DNA from: Phytoseiulus persimilis
Lineage: Eukaryota > Arthropoda > Arachnida > Mesostigmata > Phytoseiidae
Reading direction: 5' to 3'
NCBI GenBank assembly: GCA_037576195.1
Contig: CM075101.1
Coordinates: 10,230,001 to 10,294,000, forward strand
DNA length: 64,000 nt
The notes beneath the pieces were generated by a model, which was not told the origin of the DNA, searched no databases, and saw only the letters and a list, made by a program, of their open reading frames with translations. A program made the translations under genes and the position numbers. Every line of letters begins with the position of its first letter. Within the stretch, counting starts at the first letter, position 1. Below, in pieces: positions 9,346-20,835 of the stretch.

Positions 9346-10611
9346 ATGTCGTCCAATTGCTGCAAAAAGTGCGATAAAGTGTTTGCAACTTCCACAAGAC
9401 TCAAGCTACATCTGCGAACTCACGCCGAAGATAAGCCCTTCTCGTGTCCCGACTGCCCCGCCGAGTTCCGTTCGAAACAGCATCTCACGATTCACGTCCG
9501 TATCCATACTGGAGAGAAGCCCTTCTCTTGTCCCGAATGTTCGGCCAAATTCACTCAGAGCAGTAATCTCAACACTCACATGCGAATTCACAGGGGAGAG
9601 AAACCCTTTTCGTGTCCCGAATGCCCCGCAAAATTCACCATGAAACAAAGTCTCGAAGGTCACATGCGCACCCACAGCGGGGAAAAGCCCTACTCGTGTC
9701 CCGACTGTGAGGCTAAATTCAGTGCCAGGTATGGTCTCACTTCCCACAGGCGCATCCACACAGGAGAGAAACCCTTCTCTTGCAATGAGTGTGACAAAAG
9801 CTTCAGCCAGCTATCCAGCCTCAAGGGACATCGACGGACTCATACCGATGAGAGGCCTTACTCGTGCACCGTATGTCCCGAAAGCTTCCGTACAACGGGT
9901 GCCCTTGCGTCCCATGAACGCCGGCATACCGGCGAGAGGCCCTATACCTGTTCTGAATGTGACCGGACCTTCGCCGACTCCAGCCATATGATGTACCATA
10001 AGCGGACTCACACGGGAGAGAAGCCCTTCACTTGTTCCGATTGTCCTGCTGCATTTGTTAACAAGAGCATTCTTACTGTTCACATGCGCATTCACCGCGA
10101 AGAAAAGCCGTTCGTGTGCCCCGACTGTCCGGCCAAATTCAGTGCGAGCAGCGGTCTCACGGGGCACAGGCGCATTCACAGTGGGGAGAAGCCCTATTTG
10201 TGTCCCGATTGTCCGGCGAAATTCAGGTGGAAAAATGGTCTTACACAACACATGCTCAGAAAAACAGGAAAAAAACCGTACGCCTGCGAGGAATGCGGTA
10301 AAAGCTTCATTGAAAAAGGAAAACTCAGCGTTCATCGCCGAATCCACACCAACGAAAGGCCCTACGCTTGCCCTGTTTGTTCCAAAAGCTTCCGCCAGAC
10401 CGGTGCCTTGGATCGGCACAAACTCACGCATACTGGCGAGAAACCGTTTACATGCAAAGAGTGCGGCCGTCGCTTCGCCGATTCAGCTAAACTCAAAATC
10501 CATGTCCGATCTCATACGGGAGAGAAACCGTTCGCGTGTTCCGATTGTTCGGCCAGATTTGCTCGGAGAGATGTTCTCACTATTCACATCCGCAAACACA
10601 GCGAGGAATGA
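9346..10611 (+). CDS. C2H2 zinc-finger protein with 15 tandem fingers
   Basis: A single uninterrupted 421-codon frame made almost wholly of C2H2 fingers joined by TGEKP-type linkers. I count 15: the first starts CCKKCDKVF at residues ~5-26 and the last ends IHIRKHSEE at the C-terminus. Cys and His ligands are present throughout except in finger 11 ([15 protein letters not shown]...), where the last His is replaced by Lys ([10 protein letters not shown]), so that finger probably cannot close. There is no KRAB, BTB, ZAD or other leader domain; only four residues precede finger 1. Such proteins are usually nuclear and bind DNA, but the target cannot be read from sequence. Many fingers begin FSCPxCPAKF, which points to expansion by internal duplication. 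The broken array near 18.2-19.1 kb is a close relative. Confidence 0.9.
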   Translation: MSSNCCKKCDKVFATSTRLKLHLRTHAEDKPFSCPDCPAEFRSKQHLTIHVRIHTGEKPFSCPECSAKFTQSSNLNTHMRIHRGEKPFSCPECPAKFTMKQSLEGHMRTHSGEKPYSCPDCEAKFSARYGLTSHRRIHTGEKPFSCNECDKSFSQLSSLKGHRRTHTDERPYSCTVCPESFRTTGALASHERRHTGERPYTCSECDRTFADSSHMMYHKRTHTGEKPFTCSDCPAAFVNKSILTVHMRIHREEKPFVCPDCPAKFSASSGLTGHRRIHSGEKPYLCPDCPAKFRWKNGLTQHMLRKTGKKPYACEECGKSFIEKGKLSVHRRIHTNERPYACPVCSKSFRQTGALDRHKLTHTGEKPFTCKECGRRFADSAKLKIHVRSHTGEKPFACSDCSARFARRDVLTIHIRKHSEE

Positions 10612-10862
10612 CTCTCCCCTTGCGCTCCGATTCTCTGGGCCCAGTGCGGTCTGGCAGGTCCTGACAGCGACCTCCGATTTTTTCTTCTCCGTTGATTTCG
10701 ATGACCATTCCCAATCTTCTCGGGATTCTCTGTATACATTTCATTATCAGGATTCCGTCTTGGAGCAATTTTCCAGAGCCTCGATCGAAGTGCGCTATTC
10801 TCGAAACATCTCTCGTTCGTGGGGAGCTTGTTTCCGGTACATGTATTGAGTAAATTATTTGA

Positions 10863-10868
10863 AATAAA
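10863..10868 (+). promoter_or_regulatory. poly(A) signal AATAAA of zinc-finger gene
   Basis: AATAAA about 250 bases after the stop codon of the 15-finger gene, on its strand. No nearer canonical signal was seen. Confidence 0.5.
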
Positions 10869-13794
10869 ATGCCAGCGCGGCCGAAGTGTATAAAACGGAC
10901 ATTCCCCGTGACGCAGAGATCCTCCCGTCTGTGTCCCGAATTTCTGAGTCAGCATCAAGAACATCTGCTGCGTTCATGTTTCAAACTTTCGTATTCTGTC
11001 GGTTCTACAATGTGAGACACGTCTGCAGTCCATCGGTGCTTCGAATCGAGGATATCTGCATGACCATCCCTCATACAGCACTGTTCGATTTCAGAACTCT
11101 CTCTCTCTCTTTCAGACGTATTAGATACCTCATACCCATGTTGAGCCCTTGCTCCCCGACCGCACTCGAATCGAGTCTCAACATCATGTCCCATCGCAAG
11201 ACGTTTTGTGTCCTGTAACAATGAGACTGGGCTCAGGGTCAATAAGCAAGGAGAAGATAAAATACAACGTTGTAGACTGTCGTCTTTCATGACAAAATCT
11301 GCGTGTTCTGGGGAGTCGAAGAAGAAAGGTTAGGAGAGGCGCTCAAACGCCCGAACGCCCTTGGGCCCGATATTCTTTGAGCGCCGGGTCGCTGGATCAG
11401 AGCCGTCCTTCGGTGGAGCATTTCCTTGTTGGTCCCAACGGTCATCATTAATCCCAGTCGGGGGCTACATTTCGACTCGCAGATCCTCGGCTCTGAGGGA
11501 TAAGCAGAGCTTCGCCGGAGTCTGCGCACGTGGTAAAATCATCTTGAATCTCTCAGAGCACTTAGACGCTATAGAATCTAGGCGATCTCATCCTCCGAGT
11601 CAAGTTGGATGAACTTGGAAGCTGACGTCGATGAATGTCGATTCATCACAGATCTCAGTATCATCAGTTCAGAGTTCGGCTTCTTGAAAGCAGCACCGTC
11701 GCCAGCTAAATCGTGCATGACGAATTGACATGAAAGAATCCTCAGTTCGCAGGCTTTCCTGCAAACTTCAAGACAGGAGTGCTCTAGGGATGAAGTGTTT
11801 CGTTTGGAACTTGGAAGGAACATTGCGAAACTTTAAAGATCCCAGTGTAGGTTTAATCGACCTTCCGCCCTCCTAAGGGCGAAAATCGAAAACACACCGC
11901 TCTAATTAATCCCGCCATCCCGGCTCAAATAGTGATCGACAAATACTAGTTCTCTGAAGAAAGAGCGAACCCTCGAAATAGAGATGGGAAAAGTATTCTT
12001 GTTTCAACCCTTCCCTGACCCGCAGCGATCCTATCAATGTAGCACCTACTGTCGAGCTCACCGATGAGTTCGAGTTTCATCTCGTCCAGTCGAGTCTCAT
12101 ATTTCCAAACACAGTGCTGTCTTTACCGATGTCTCCAATTCCCCTCTTGAATTCCGTCTCTCCTTCAGCGGTGATCGGTACACGCACGAGTCCTTCACGC
12201 CGGTCGACTTGCTCGTCTCCTTGTGATGAACATCCCAGTGGAACATCCTCACCTGCCTTGGAGTTCAATCTCGTGGGTTCCTCCTTGGTTGCTGTTTTCC
12301 TTTCGCAAAACCAATATTTTCCCGAAGTTCTTCCGGGAAGCTTGTCAAAGTCCGCACCGCGATAGGGAGGAGGAATTCCATAAGCTTCAAAACCTGCGGT
12401 TGCGTTAATTCTCATTCGCACCCAACCTTCTTGAGCGCGCCAAAGAGCATTCTTGGGAAGTCCGTCTTGAGCAGGACACCTCCAGATTCGTCATTCCTTT
12501 GAGCCAGGACCGACTCCCCTGCGAATTGCATGGACTTGAATCGAGTGGCTCCGGTGGCAACCCTCCGAGTGGGAAAGCCTCGACCCCCGAGTGCGAGTAG
12601 ACCCAATTCTCCGTGAAGGTGAAAACGCCCTATAGTCCGCCGCAGAGACTCGAGACTTCTGGAGAAGAATTCTGCTTCACAAGTCCCTCCAGATAGATGT
12701 TCCGAGTACGTTTCCAAATATCATCAAAGAGCTTGCTCGCGGAAGTGACGTAAACTCGTTCTCTTCAAATGGAAGGCGTTCAAGGCACGATATATCAGCT
12801 GGGATCGCTCACCCCAAGAGAGACTCGGTGATTCGTGAGTTTGTTTGGAGCTCACTAAATTACTGTTTTCAGAAGTTTCAACAAGGGAGCGCATCGCATC
12901 GTTTCCCAGAGGCGACTACAGCTACATTTGTAGCGCCCCCAACGGGCTTTGATCGTGCCGAACTTCCAAGCATGGGCGTCTCTGGGAAAATCGTTCGTAG
13001 GAAAGTGACATTGGAGCTTCCCGAAGGGATTTTCTTGATGATTTCCCAGTCCACTGCCAGAGAACAGATTCGGTGTTCTCCAGTCAAGCGTGCCTCGTTC
13101 GTGGAAGTGTCCAAACGTACAGAAGGCGGCGCCGGGGGAGCCATCCGAACTGCCGTCGGTGCTCCGCGAAGAACATACATATCAACCTTGCCGGAGCACG
13201 GGGACAGCCTCGTGCCAAGAAGATCTGCGTCGGTGAAAATCCACAGAGTCCGTTCCTGTTGAGGAGTTATTTTTCTCGAACACACGGAGTCCATACCAGA
13301 GGCTTTGCTCATACGCTAGACCTGGTTTCCTGTGGTACGTGAAAACTGATTATGCAGAGAAAACCCTGCAGTCTGCCGCACAAGAAAGACAAGTCTACAA
13401 TACAGCCTCTCTGGATTCCCGAGTGAATGGAACATCTGATACCTATTTTCGAGCTGGAATCTCTTAAACTTCTAGCATCTTCATCCTAGACTTCACCGAG
13501 GGACTTGGAATTGGCCTCGGAGAGCAACTTACGAAGAAATATCCCCGAATCTCCCAGATGCAGTGTCGAACAGAGAGATCCAAAAACCGCCCTGAAGTTG
13601 GCATTGCCGGACCTACTCGCACAGCGATCCTAAGAATCTCGTTGGCCGCCCTGAGGTATTCTTGAAGCTCTCCTGCACTACTTTTCCGTTGGGCGAAGAA
13701 CTTCAATTGGCTCTCACAGCTCGATTGTGAAGCCGCCTCTGTCGATTCTTTCCGGGGCAAGAACGGGTCGGTCAGATAAATTTTCTCGCCTGCA
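10869..13794. other. intergenic; unassigned minus-strand open frames
   Basis: No gene can be assigned. Three minus-strand frames (12878-13312, 12412-12717, 12077-12421) are longer than the surroundings and lie in series. The first contains LWIFTDADL and the second ELGLLALGGRGFP, which faintly recall SLWLWVDDERF and LYLAGGFP of the BTB-like proteins, in the same order and strand. That could mean a very degraded family member, but the match is too weak for a gene call. Confidence 0.3.
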
Positions 13795-13800
13795 TTTATT
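13795..13800 (-). promoter_or_regulatory. poly(A) signal AATAAA of elongase gene
   Basis: TTTATT on the plus strand, read as AATAAA on the minus strand, about 130 bases beyond the elongase stop codon. Confidence 0.55.
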
Positions 13801-13931
13801 ATCTTTCAGTCATAATACGATTTTTCGCAGCCGGCTCCTGTTGGCGGGCGCTTGTTAACGGCTGATTCAATGAAGCAGTCACCTTACAGATTCTCTACGA
13901 GTATATCTATGGGTTAATCTCTACACCGTCC

Positions 13932-14942
13932 TCAACGAAAGCTGTCTTCCCTCTGGCTCGTTGTTTGTAACGGGACCACCCTTCGTAACCTGTTTCCGTC
14001 GAGGCCATTTTTTCGGTCGCTCCGGAGTCCGTTGAGTTGACTATGACCGTTGGGGATCCCGTTCTCTCCGATGCAGTTCTTGATGATCTGAAGATCCTCG
14101 CCATTATTGTTGGCGTCCTTATCAACATTTGACGGAACTCTCCTTCCAAAGTAGGTTTTCCTGTAGAACACGAAGAACAGGCACCAGAACAGCACCGCAT
14201 GGGCTCCGATCCACCACATGAAGCCACGTGGATAGTCACAGTCCGGCCGGAACAGAAGCTGGAACGAGTGCAGGAAGATCGCTATGAACTGCAACATCTG
14301 GAACGAAGTCACGTGCTGCTTCCACCAAAGATACTTCTGCATCTGCGGTCCAATAGCCGCCATCGCATAGTAGGTGTACATGATAACATGAACCAGCGAG
14401 TTGATAAACGCGAAGAATAATGAGTGCCCGCCGGGCGTGAATTTAACACCCCACCACACAGACATCGGCATTATTCCATGATGGATCACGTGCAAGGTGG
14501 AAATCTGGGAGAACTTTTTCCGGGCGACGAAGAACAGTGTGTCCGCGAATTCAATGAACTTGGATATGTAGTACCACCACGCGAGATGAGCATTCACGAT
14601 GGAGTCTCTCGAATCGCTGTAGTCAACCGGTTGGCAATACCAGTTGTACGTGCCGAACCATCCGTAGAATCCCAGTCCGACGAAGATCACAAGCGAATAG
14701 ATAACCATGGTGAAGTTGTAGGCAATCATCAATCCTCGAAGTTCCATGGGCTTGCGATTCCTCATCAACCACGGTCCGAGAAGCGTGACAAAAATCGCGT
14801 ATAAGATGCATACACACAGTGTGGGCAGAGGCGAATGCATCAGCGGCCATTCCGAGGTCCGAGGGTGTCCTCCGCTGAGTACCCGGTCATATAGATCTTG
14901 CGCCGTATGCAGCCAATGAGACACGATCTCCAACCCGCTCAT
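13932..14942 (-). CDS. ELO-family very-long-chain fatty acid elongase (ELOVL4/7-like)
   Basis: This enzyme catalyses the rate-limiting condensation of acyl-CoA with malonyl-CoA in the endoplasmic reticulum membrane. The 336-codon frame carries the family signature in order: KFIEFADTLFF (~128-138), the histidine box HVIHH (151-155) followed by GIMP, NSLVHVIMYTYY (~181-192), then YLWWKQHVTSFQMLQF (~204-219). About seven hydrophobic helices are visible. Length and the HVIHHGIMP/GVKFTPGG pattern fit the ELOVL1/4/7 branch. The start is set at the Met of MSGLEIV, since the extra upstream Met at 14996 adds a Ser/Lys-rich stretch unlike the family and CCGACAG just before the chosen start could be a splice acceptor, so a 5' exon may exist. 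The hydrophilic C-terminal tail (from ~270) is poorly conserved and has no evident di-lysine end. No introns lie in the coding part. Confidence 0.95.
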   Translation of the reverse strand: MSGLEIVSHWLHTAQDLYDRVLSGGHPRTSEWPLMHSPLPTLCVCILYAIFVTLLGPWLMRNRKPMELRGLMIAYNFTMVIYSLVIFVGLGFYGWFGTYNWYCQPVDYSDSRDSIVNAHLAWWYYISKFIEFADTLFFVARKKFSQISTLHVIHHGIMPMSVWWGVKFTPGGHSLFFAFINSLVHVIMYTYYAMAAIGPQMQKYLWWKQHVTSFQMLQFIAIFLHSFQLLFRPDCDYPRGFMWWIGAHAVLFWCLFFVFYRKTYFGRRVPSNVDKDANNNGEDLQIIKNCIGENGIPNGHSQLNGLRSDRKNGLDGNRLRRVVPLQTTSQREDSFR

Positions 14943-17900
14943 AGCTGTCGGGCTTGTGGAGCTCTTCAACTTTGGATCCCTTGATGAGGAGCACAACAGC
15001 GTTGCTATGGATCAGCGACGTAATCTCACGACTTGGTAGTACTTCACGAGTATAGCGCACGAAAAGCGAAACGGAGCTGTCTGGAGCTCTGTCTACGAGA
15101 ACACAATGGCGCAAGCAGCACGATGGGAGCCTGAAATACATCTTAGGTTATAGACCAGAGAGAGCCAGAGAGCCTCTCTCTGAAGTTATTCTCAAGCCAT
15201 CAGATCCAGTTGTAACCTAATTACCCATCTTCAAGTGACGCGGTCCGAGCCCATAGGCGGAAACCACCGGCAGACATAACGGTCCGAAGCAGGTGCGAAC
15301 CCCAGATTGGATGGCTCGAGCCGCTCAAATAAATGAGACTCGCCGGCATCGGAATTCCTAAAGATGAGTAACGGGGCTGACTTCACACCGCAGGTCGAAC
15401 TCTCGATGGAGGCAAGCCAAAAGTCAGTCAAGGCTCATCGTGCGCAACTCAGATCATCCATGGTCGTTGTCACACACATTATCCTGTTCGATCACTCTGA
15501 ATATTTCTCTTTCCTAGCTTCATGTGGCCTCATTCGCCCCTCGTTGACGGCGACTCTCCGAAAGCGAGCACGGCTGCAGCGCGCGTTTCAAGCAATACCA
15601 ACCAATGGGAGCGGCCCCCGCCCGGGACCTGAGGAGAGTTACGCTCGAGCGAATTACCTCGGTTACCTGCTCGGTTACCTCCAAAACGGCACCCCGACAC
15701 ATAAATCGAATCCAAGGGTACTTTCAGAGCACCTTCCGAGAACGTCAAGAAGAAGAAGAGAAGAGGTACGAAACCACACGATCTCAGTGTAGCGGAACCA
15801 CACAATTTCAGCAGGGCTCTGGCGCATCGATCGGAATCCACCCGATCGTTGGTGGTTTCTCTTGGAACACGTGCTGCTGGTTTTCATAACGCATGTTCTT
15901 GATGGTTTCGCCTACGACGGGCTAACCGGATCACTCCTTGCACGGGACCGATTCGCGGATCCTCGAATCTTTTGGCCGAACCTCCTCCGTAGTGAATCGA
16001 GCGAAAGGTCGATTTTCTATCAGTGATTCATTCCGAGGGCCAAGATTCTCCCGTCTCGTGCATTCACCTGTTGCAAGATTCCGGAACCCGAGAAGCTGTC
16101 GGTATCTGTGTGGGCCAAACGCGGCAGTTTTCATTGAAAACAGTAATGAAGAGGGAATGCGCGGGATCAGAAGAAAGAAACAGCTGGGTGATTCTTCGGC
16201 AGAGGCGAATGACCGATGCGATAGCTCGGACTGAAATGGACGGACGGAATGGAGAACATTTGCTCTGAGGCTCGAGGGAGACGCGCTCTTCCGTGTTTCT
16301 GCTGTTTCCACATCCAGACCACACGGAACTTTCACGGGTTGTGCTATTTGGAGAAGTAATCAGGGAACGATACGACTCGAGTCGATATCATTGGGAACGA
16401 CTGAGCCGCTCCAGAGTGTGTTTCCTGGGAAACTGGAATAGAGTGAACTGGAATGGGATGGGAAATCGCAGTCAGTCCGAGCAGTGTGCTGGCCCACGAG
16501 AGGGGCGTCGCAAGGCCTTTGATTGCGGCTGCCTGGCTCGGCAATGTACCCGAGCAATATCCCGAGAGTACGCTGCCGCATTGCAGGAGGCACCGTCGCG
16601 AAGTTCGACAGCGCTCCGAAACAAAGGACGCTCTGGGGTTCGCGAGCTTCAGGATCTCCAATACGAGAAGAACCGAGTTCCAAAACATCGTCATAACACT
16701 CCCTTGCTTCTGTGAGGTGATCGAAGAAAATGCGGGCGCTGTCAGAGATCGCAGTTCGGAATCGATGATAGGGCGGATTCTCTCTGGGAGATGCAAAATG
16801 ATGATACAGAAAGTTTTCTGCCACCAAATCAATGGGGGGATTTTAAGGGTCCGCTACGAAACTTTGTCAGCCGAATGGGGGCCGCGGGCTCAGAAAGTTT
16901 GAGGAGCACTGCCATTGAGCCTCCGTCGCGCTCAACAACTGCCGCGGCTCTATGGTAGTGCGGGGGCGCGCTGATAGGGTTTGCTCAGGAAATCTGAGGG
17001 ATATTATGTGAGGCTTCCTCAATCGCCTCATTCGGAGACTTGATGCATGGTGACCAATGGATATCGGCCTGTTCCAACTCCGAAATGGTTCCTCTGAAGA
17101 AAAAATCGATGCCAGTCAACTCCTCATGGCGACCTAATAGCGGTTCTTCCTCTAGGCCGGAACGCGATCCCGAAGCCGCGGTTTCCGAAATGCGGAAACA
17201 TCAACGAATTCCGCTGATTTCGTACTGCTGCCGCCAGAGGAATGGGTCTGTACTTTATTTATCCCGCTCGATTCTTGGAGGGACCCGCGTCGCCTTCGCT
17301 CTGTTGTCAGAAGGAATTCATTCCCTCAACAGAATGTCGGACCATGGTCGGAACGTTATACCGAAAATTCGGACCGCTGCAGGTTAGCGAGAGAGCGCGA
17401 TACCGACAAGCTCAAGGATTCCCGGCGTACGGCGGAGAAACGCGCATGTTCCTGCCTGCCCCTGTCAGCAATTTTCGTTGTTGGATACTCAGAACATGAG
17501 ACTTGCTTTCAGAAAATAAGGCGACGATGGCGCCATCGATTCCGAATCATGAGCAAGAGGACGTTCGTGATTTTTCCGGCGCAGGACTGGGCTCTCGAAC
17601 AGAATCGGCGCCATTCACGAAAATGTGAAGCTTTCTGACTACATTTGATCGCTTAGTTCAGAATTACTTTGAGCGGGGAGGGCCTCGCTAGGTTCTCGAT
17701 TCTGTTCTCCACGATAGGTTGCAGTGACCGCGGCCGAGGATTGAGGGTTGAAAACTACAATGCCGGAATGCTGGGACGATCGGAAGGATCGCACGCAGTT
17801 ATCTGCTGCTTATAACATCCGATCGTACCGGGAGAGAATATTTTCGGATGGAGAGTTCCCAGATGCCATGATTAGAGATGTATTCCGCATATAAAATCGG

Positions 17901-18234
17901 ACCAAAGCCGCGAGAGAAACAGGGACCAGGGAAAAAGAGAGTTTGTCTTTTATTTCAATCTGATCCTCCTCTTGTCTGCCGATACAATTCTCATTTTCCA
18001 AGAAGGTGTCAGGAGTCAGACGAGGAGAATCCGGAATCTTTTTGGAAATAGAGGGAACCATGTCCGATAGGGTCCTCGCTTATCGATCCTCTGTGGACGC
18101 ACTGGTGGGAACTGAGCGCCACGCTTCTGACGAACCTCCGTTCCCGTTATTCGAGGGAGTCGAGTGGTCGCCCACCATCTTGGGTGCAGAGTCAAGTGCC
18201 TTCTGCTGGTGAATTTCGCGATTCTGCATTCGAG
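14943..18234. other. intergenic, no gene recognised
   Basis: Several overlapping open frames exist on both strands, notably around 16344-16902 where frames of about 150 codons overlap on opposite strands. None shows domain patterns, splice structure or family resemblance, so I treat them as chance frames. The 5' exon and promoter of the elongase may lie near 14.95-15.2 kb. Confidence 0.4.
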
Positions 18235-19145
18235 AATGCTTATTTGTCGGTGTGTATGCATTGGTGACGAACGAGACCCGAGCTCGTAACAAACCTGGCG
18301 GGACACTCGCTATAAGCGTTTCTCTCCGGTGTGTGTTTGCCTGTACCTCCCAAGGTTTATGGAGGAGGCGGAACAATTTTTGCATTCAGAGCGAGCGCAC
18401 GGCCGCTCGCTCGTACGGATGCGTTCGTGAACTTTCAGAGCCGAATTCTCTTCCGCATCTTCTACAAGAATATGGTTTCTGGCCCGTGTGGGTGCACGTA
18501 TGGGCTTTGAGATTCGCGCCTCCTCTCGAGCCTCTTGAGACATTAGGAGCAAAAGAGAGGTTTCTCTCCGGTGTGGACCCGCTTGTTATTAGCCAGACTC
18601 GAACGAGGGGCGAATTTCGAATAGCAATCGGTACAGAGATAAGGTCACTCTTCGCTATGTCTCCGTTTGTGCTTAAGGAGACTTGCGTTCCTGCTGAACA
18701 TTGACGGACATTCGGTACAAGAGTATGGTTTCTCTCCAGTGTGAACCCGCCTGCGTGTACTCAGATTTGATCTGACGGCGAATTCGGCGGGACATTCGAA
18801 ACACGAAAAATGTTTTTCTCCGGTGTGGGCTCGCCTGTGCACAGCTACACCGCCGCCAGTACTGAGTTCCGAGGGACATTCGGGACAAGAGAAAGGTTTC
18901 TCCCCGGTGTGGACCCGCCTGCGTGTAGTTGGACCCGAGCGATCAGCGGGATCTGACGGCGAATTCGGCGGGACATTCCTCACAAGAGAAAGGCTCATCT
19001 CCGGTGTGCACCCGCGTGTGTTAGGCGAGACTGCCACTAGTACTGAATCCCGGGGGACATTCGGTACAAGAGTATGGTTTCTCTCCGGTGTGTATCTGTT
19101 TTTGTTTCTCGAGGTCGCCCGCGTTTGTGAAGCGCTTATCCGGTC
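18235..19145 (-). pseudogene. broken C2H2 zinc-finger array
   Basis: At least ten finger remnants can be read in succession on the minus strand, such as YSCTECPPGFSTSGSLA, FSCPECPSELSTGGGVAVH, YSCTECPSMFSRNASLL and, further down, YLCTDCYSKF and YSECPARFVTSSGL. TGEKP linkers remain between several. They lie in more than one frame. In-frame stops interrupt at least three places, one replacing a linker after RRHSEE (stop at 18645) and another within the second finger (about 19022). Many ligands are lost (for example STRRRVH, NNKRVH). The PxFSCxECPxxF style matches the intact gene at 9346, whose C-terminus also reads HSEE-stop, so this is probably a duplicated relative that lost function. Confidence 0.85.
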
Positions 19146-20717
19146 TCCCGCTTAGCGATTTATTCAGATTTTAGCGTTAGTCACCATGTGATCTCAAGGA
19201 ATTTCCGGATCAAGAATAGGGAGGGATCCTTGAAAACTGAGGTCTCCCCGGCCGCGGAACTCTCGAGATCGAGTTCAGCTCCGTCGTTCTTACCGGCTCC
19301 GCTACATACACGTACCTAATCACCCATTCAACACGATTCTTCAATGGAAGCGAACGGTCTATTCCCGTTTCAGTTCGAATGTTTTGAGACCAGTCGCAGA
19401 CGTTGTCCACCATGAGCTCAAATGACTGTTCTCCTTTCGCAGTTAAGAAGCGGCGGCGAGAGATAGAGAGAGGCATGACGGTCTGCGATTACGGCCGGCG
19501 GATATGGGGGAAGAAAACATGAGGACGGGGGCTGGGCCTCCAACGCTGACAAATGCGAGTGCTGAATCGGCATGAAGTGAAGATGAGAATGAAAGCAAAC
19601 GGAATGTGATTGGGGATGGAAAGAACCAAGCGCAGCCAGGTGGATCGCAAGAGGCGGAGCCTCTGTGAGGAACGGACATCGACATCTGCCCCAGAAGCGA
19701 TGGCACCACGATAACATGGCTCACGTTGATCTTCTCAAGTCGCACACCCGAGTTGCGTCCTGAGTCAGGACTCCTGACTCGATATTGACTTTACGATACC
19801 GATTGGTGAGTATTTTCGTGGAACAGGTCCCGGATTCTTCCTTTGAGACAAGCAATGACAATGTTACTCGCGATTCCATCTCTCATGGGAAATCAATGAG
19901 TCATGAGAGTTCCGATCAAATTCCGGTCTCGGGGAGCACCTCTCTCTCTTAAGGAAGGCTTCTTTGAGCGCGCGAGATCAGGTCACTTTGAATCGACCCG
20001 AGCTCCGAGAGAATGCTGACCAGAGACTCCGATTTGGCGGCAGTCAGGTTCTCGACCCCCGGGAACCCTCGGGCGCCGAGCAGAGATAACGGCACAGATC
20101 CCTCGCAGACCTCTCGGAATCTCCCGCCTGCGCTCCCGAAACGGTGTCGCCAGCTAAGTCGTCTGTCGTCGAGATCCCCCATTCTCCTGAACTGAATTGA
20201 TACTTCATCGGCTTGTGATTACGATTGCTGCTTCGATGAGATGTTGACTCTGGCTCAATCTCGGGATGATCTCCTTGGCCAGGTCAAACCAGGGCACTAC
20301 CGGAGGTCAGAGTGGCAATGCTCACGTCGCAATGATCCACGAGGCTAAATGCTGGGATATTTATCGTCATCAGTTCGATAAGAATATGGACATGCTTGGT
20401 TCTCCATCCTGAGATGGAACGAATCGCGGAGATCAGAGCAAAAACCCTGGGTCGGGATGCCGCCAAGTCTCTGCTCTGTTGCATCCAAAAGTCGATTCCA
20501 TCTGGTGCTCAGCACCCAGACAAAATCTCTACGAATCGAGAATCTCCGTTGAAGAAACAAAGGGAATCACTCCTGGCCAGATACGCTGCTTCCTATAGAG
20601 CGTCTGACAATGTCATCAATGGAGTCGAGCGATACCCATCGCTCCCTATGGGAGTGAGTTGAAACGGAGATCGAGAATATGAGATCTTGCGATGGTGGTC
20701 AATCAACTCAAGAAACA
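19146..20717. other. intergenic, no gene recognised
   Basis: No supported gene. A minus-strand frame at 19949-20182 contains VPLSLLGARGFPG, faintly like the C-terminal motif of the BTB-like family, but it is too short to call. Confidence 0.35.
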
Positions 20718-20835
20718 GTCGACTTTATGCTCAGATTGGTTCCGGGATACCCCCACCAGACTCGGGAAAGTATTTTCAGATTGGTACCGGAATCATTCGT
20801 TCCAGATTCGGAAAAGTATAAGAGTTTGGTTGCAC
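20718..20835 (+). repeat. solo array of the 45-bp module
   Basis: Three diverged units read ATGCTCAGATTGG, TTTCAGATTGG and AAGAGTTTGG, at spacings of exactly 45 bases (CAGATTGGT or its equivalent at about 20732, 20777 and 20822). Order and wording (CTCAGATTGGT, CCGG, TCNNTCCAG, GGAAAAGTAT) match the minisatellite core of the foldback hAT-like elements at 1.3 and 44.9 kb. No GATTCGAATC arms or terminal repeats flank it, so the module exists here alone. Confidence 0.7.

Noticed and set aside
9811-10431. 206-codon minus-strand open frame within the zinc-finger gene
   Set aside because: Antisense of the C2H2 repeats. The regular codon pattern of the fingers keeps the opposite strand open.
16344-16902. 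Pair of ~150-codon frames on opposite strands
   Set aside because: No domain pattern or exon structure; mutually overlapping antisense frames in balanced-composition DNA are most simply chance.
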